Source: Corticium candelabrum (Eukaryota > Porifera > Homoscleromorpha > Homosclerophorida > Plakinidae). Taken from it: a stretch of 64,000 bases of DNA. This document shows positions 62,390-64,000 of this stretch, piece by piece. The position numbers were made by a program, and so were the translations under genes. The notes under the pieces are model-generated. The model saw only the letters and a program-made list of their open reading frames with translations, did not search any database and was not told the origin of the DNA. The DNA lies in contig NC_085087.1 in the NCBI RefSeq assembly GCF_963422355.1, positions 1,935,521 to 1,999,520 on the forward strand. Direction: 5' to 3'. Every line of letters begins with the position of its first letter. Position 1 is the stretch's first letter.

Positions 62390-64000
62390 CTACCTCAGGC
62401 AATGAGGTCACATTGTGTCTAAAGAGGATAGAAAGTGGAAGCTTCCTGGACCAGATCAGGTTTACGGTTTCTGGGTCAAGCGCGTCACGTATGTTCAGAA
62501 TGACTTGACTTGTAACTACAACCTCCTATTTCAGAAGCCGAGCCAGACTCTGTGCCCGACTGATTATCTCAGGGAAAAACTACCCTGATACATCTAAGAA
62601 TGACATGACTGACCAGGCTAAAAATTTCCGGCCTGTTACATGAGTATCTGTCTTCTACAAGACCCTCACCTCAGTCGCCAACAGATGAATGCAGAGCATT
62701 TGGTTCAGGGAAACCTCATGGCATCGGAGCAGAAGGGATGTTAGCAGGATTCCTTTGGTGCAAAGGATCGGCTGTTGATTAACAAACTGCTCACCGAGGA
62801 CTGTAAGACCAGGCACAGAAGCTTGAGCATGACCTGGGTGGACTACCAGAAAGCCTATGACAGCATGTCACACAGCTTGTTTCTCCGATGTCTGCAGCTG
62901 CGTAACATTAGTCCAGTCTTGTGGAGGTTCATGTCACGTGTGATGAAGAGTTGGAAGGCATTGATGGTACTTTCCTACGAGACACGTACCATCAAATCGA
63001 TGCTCATGCGGATAAGGCAAGGTATTTTCCAATGTGATTCACTATCTCCTCTTCTTTTCTGTATTGCTTATAGTCCTCTTAGCGTGGAGTTACACAGAAC
63101 CGGTTATGGCTATTGGATGATCACTGGGTGTGTTGACACTGCCAAACGTCAGCTTGTCAGTCATCTACTTTACATAGATGATCTTGTATGGCAGAAATCC
63201 TGATCAGTTAAAAGGGTTGTTACCCACAGTTCGTACAGTCTCTGATGACATCATGATGAAGTTTGGTCTGAACAAGTGTGCTGTTGCACACTTTGTTGCA
63301 AGCTTTCTGGACACAATTGTGGGATGACGGTAGGAAAAACGGGCACCATCAAGTGTCTGGAACTCGGCCAAGTCTTCAAGTATTTGAGGGTGGACGAGAG
63401 TAATGGTATTCAGCACAGCCTTATGTGGGAGACGATCCGTCGAGAATACTTTTGTAGAGTAAAGATGGTTCTCCGGACCGAGTTGTACGTTTGGATCAAG
63501 ATTTTGGCCATAAACGGGTTTGCACTACCGATTCTTACTTACGATTTTGGTCTTATAGGAGGACTGCGAACCTGCAGCAGCTTTATCGACGGAAAAGAAA
63601 ACTTTTCACTATGCACGGAGCCCACCATCATGCAGCAGACGTTGACTGGCTGTATATGCTCCGTGCACCGAGGGCTGGGCAGTCGAGGGTTACACAGATC
63701 GATTCAAATTATCAGTTTTGTATTATTGGGCTGGACTCTTACCTTTGTAGCAGCTTTGATCTTTTCATACAAATGGTACAAAAGTGTGATGCTACGTAGT
63801 CCTCCCATTCGATTCGACGCATGGCCTGTCAGTTTACTTCACAGCTGCCGGGGTGTATCTATAAGGACAACAAGTCGCAAAGTCTGCACGGAAGGGAGCC
63901 CATCCTGTGTGATGTTGTCTTTAAGCAAACGCCTCAGACAGACGCAAAACATTTCCGTGCGTGCAGCAGTTATCATCGTCTACAGTCCTGGGGTAGCAAA
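62390..64000 (+). mobile_element. Decayed R2/NeSL-type reverse transcriptase, cut by window end
   Basis: Fragments in order: GPDQVYGFWVK-like entry (about 62445-62490); DRLLINKLLTEDCK (62765); MTWVDYQKAYDSM (motif A, about 62830); MRIRQGIFQCDSLSPLLFCI (motif B, about 63005); HLLYIDDLVW (motif C, about 63165); LNKCAVAHF; ILAINGFALPILTYDFGLIG (about 63500); RGLGSRGLHR (about 63670). Many frame shifts and stops. YIDD instead of YxDD variants and the ILTYDFG step are typical of this clade. It is probably the upstream part of the same family whose 3' fragments precede it. Confidence 0.85.

Overview
The window is nuclear DNA of an invertebrate animal, most likely an early-branching one such as a sponge; no gene identifies the species. 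The evidence is spliced genes with short GT-AG introns (two are GC-AG), mostly phase-1 exon borders in secreted, Ig-like and ARM genes, a TTAGGG-type telomeric tract, many microsatellites, MITEs, SINEs and decayed non-LTR retrotransposons. All gene models below come from hand-checking splice sites and reading phase; no search was run.

Layout. 1-4.5 kb is a mosaic of duplications, including an inverted pseudogene copy of the secreted-protein gene that lies intact at 6.36-7.31 kb. 8.7-14.5 kb is a nest of restriction-like-endonuclease (RLE) non-LTR elements sitting inside (TCTG)n and (ACTC)n microsatellites. Two Ig-like genes on the minus strand follow: a membrane receptor (16.2-18.8 kb, with a one-base frameshift) and a probably secreted protein (20.2-22.0 kb). 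A divergent actin is at 24.1-25.8 kb. A 641-aa protein with an N-myristoylation-type start and a run of ARM repeats occupies 29.0-39.1 kb on the minus strand. It is divergently paired, across about 300 bp, with a 494-aa protein on the plus strand (39.4-49.5 kb) that has two exon-for-exon duplicated beta-trefoil-like domains and a QYPPG tail with PPxY motifs. A third Ig-like membrane receptor starts at 51.2 kb and may end at 58.86 kb. The last 5 kb alternates 3' fragments of a (TAA)n-tailed RLE retrotransposon with copies of a tRNA-derived SINE, then enters a decayed reverse transcriptase cut by the window end.

Working together. The three Ig-like genes share an unusual cysteine layout (doubled Cys at the F-strand position) and phase-1 exon design. 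The two membrane-bound members resemble each other most and are encoded about 35 kb apart on opposite strands. They look like a small dispersed family of cell-surface recognition proteins, although ligands and function cannot be read from sequence. The mobile elements mostly fill introns and intergenic gaps. Several insertions have clear target-site duplications (TA, TTAA, GTAAA, CGGAGTA).
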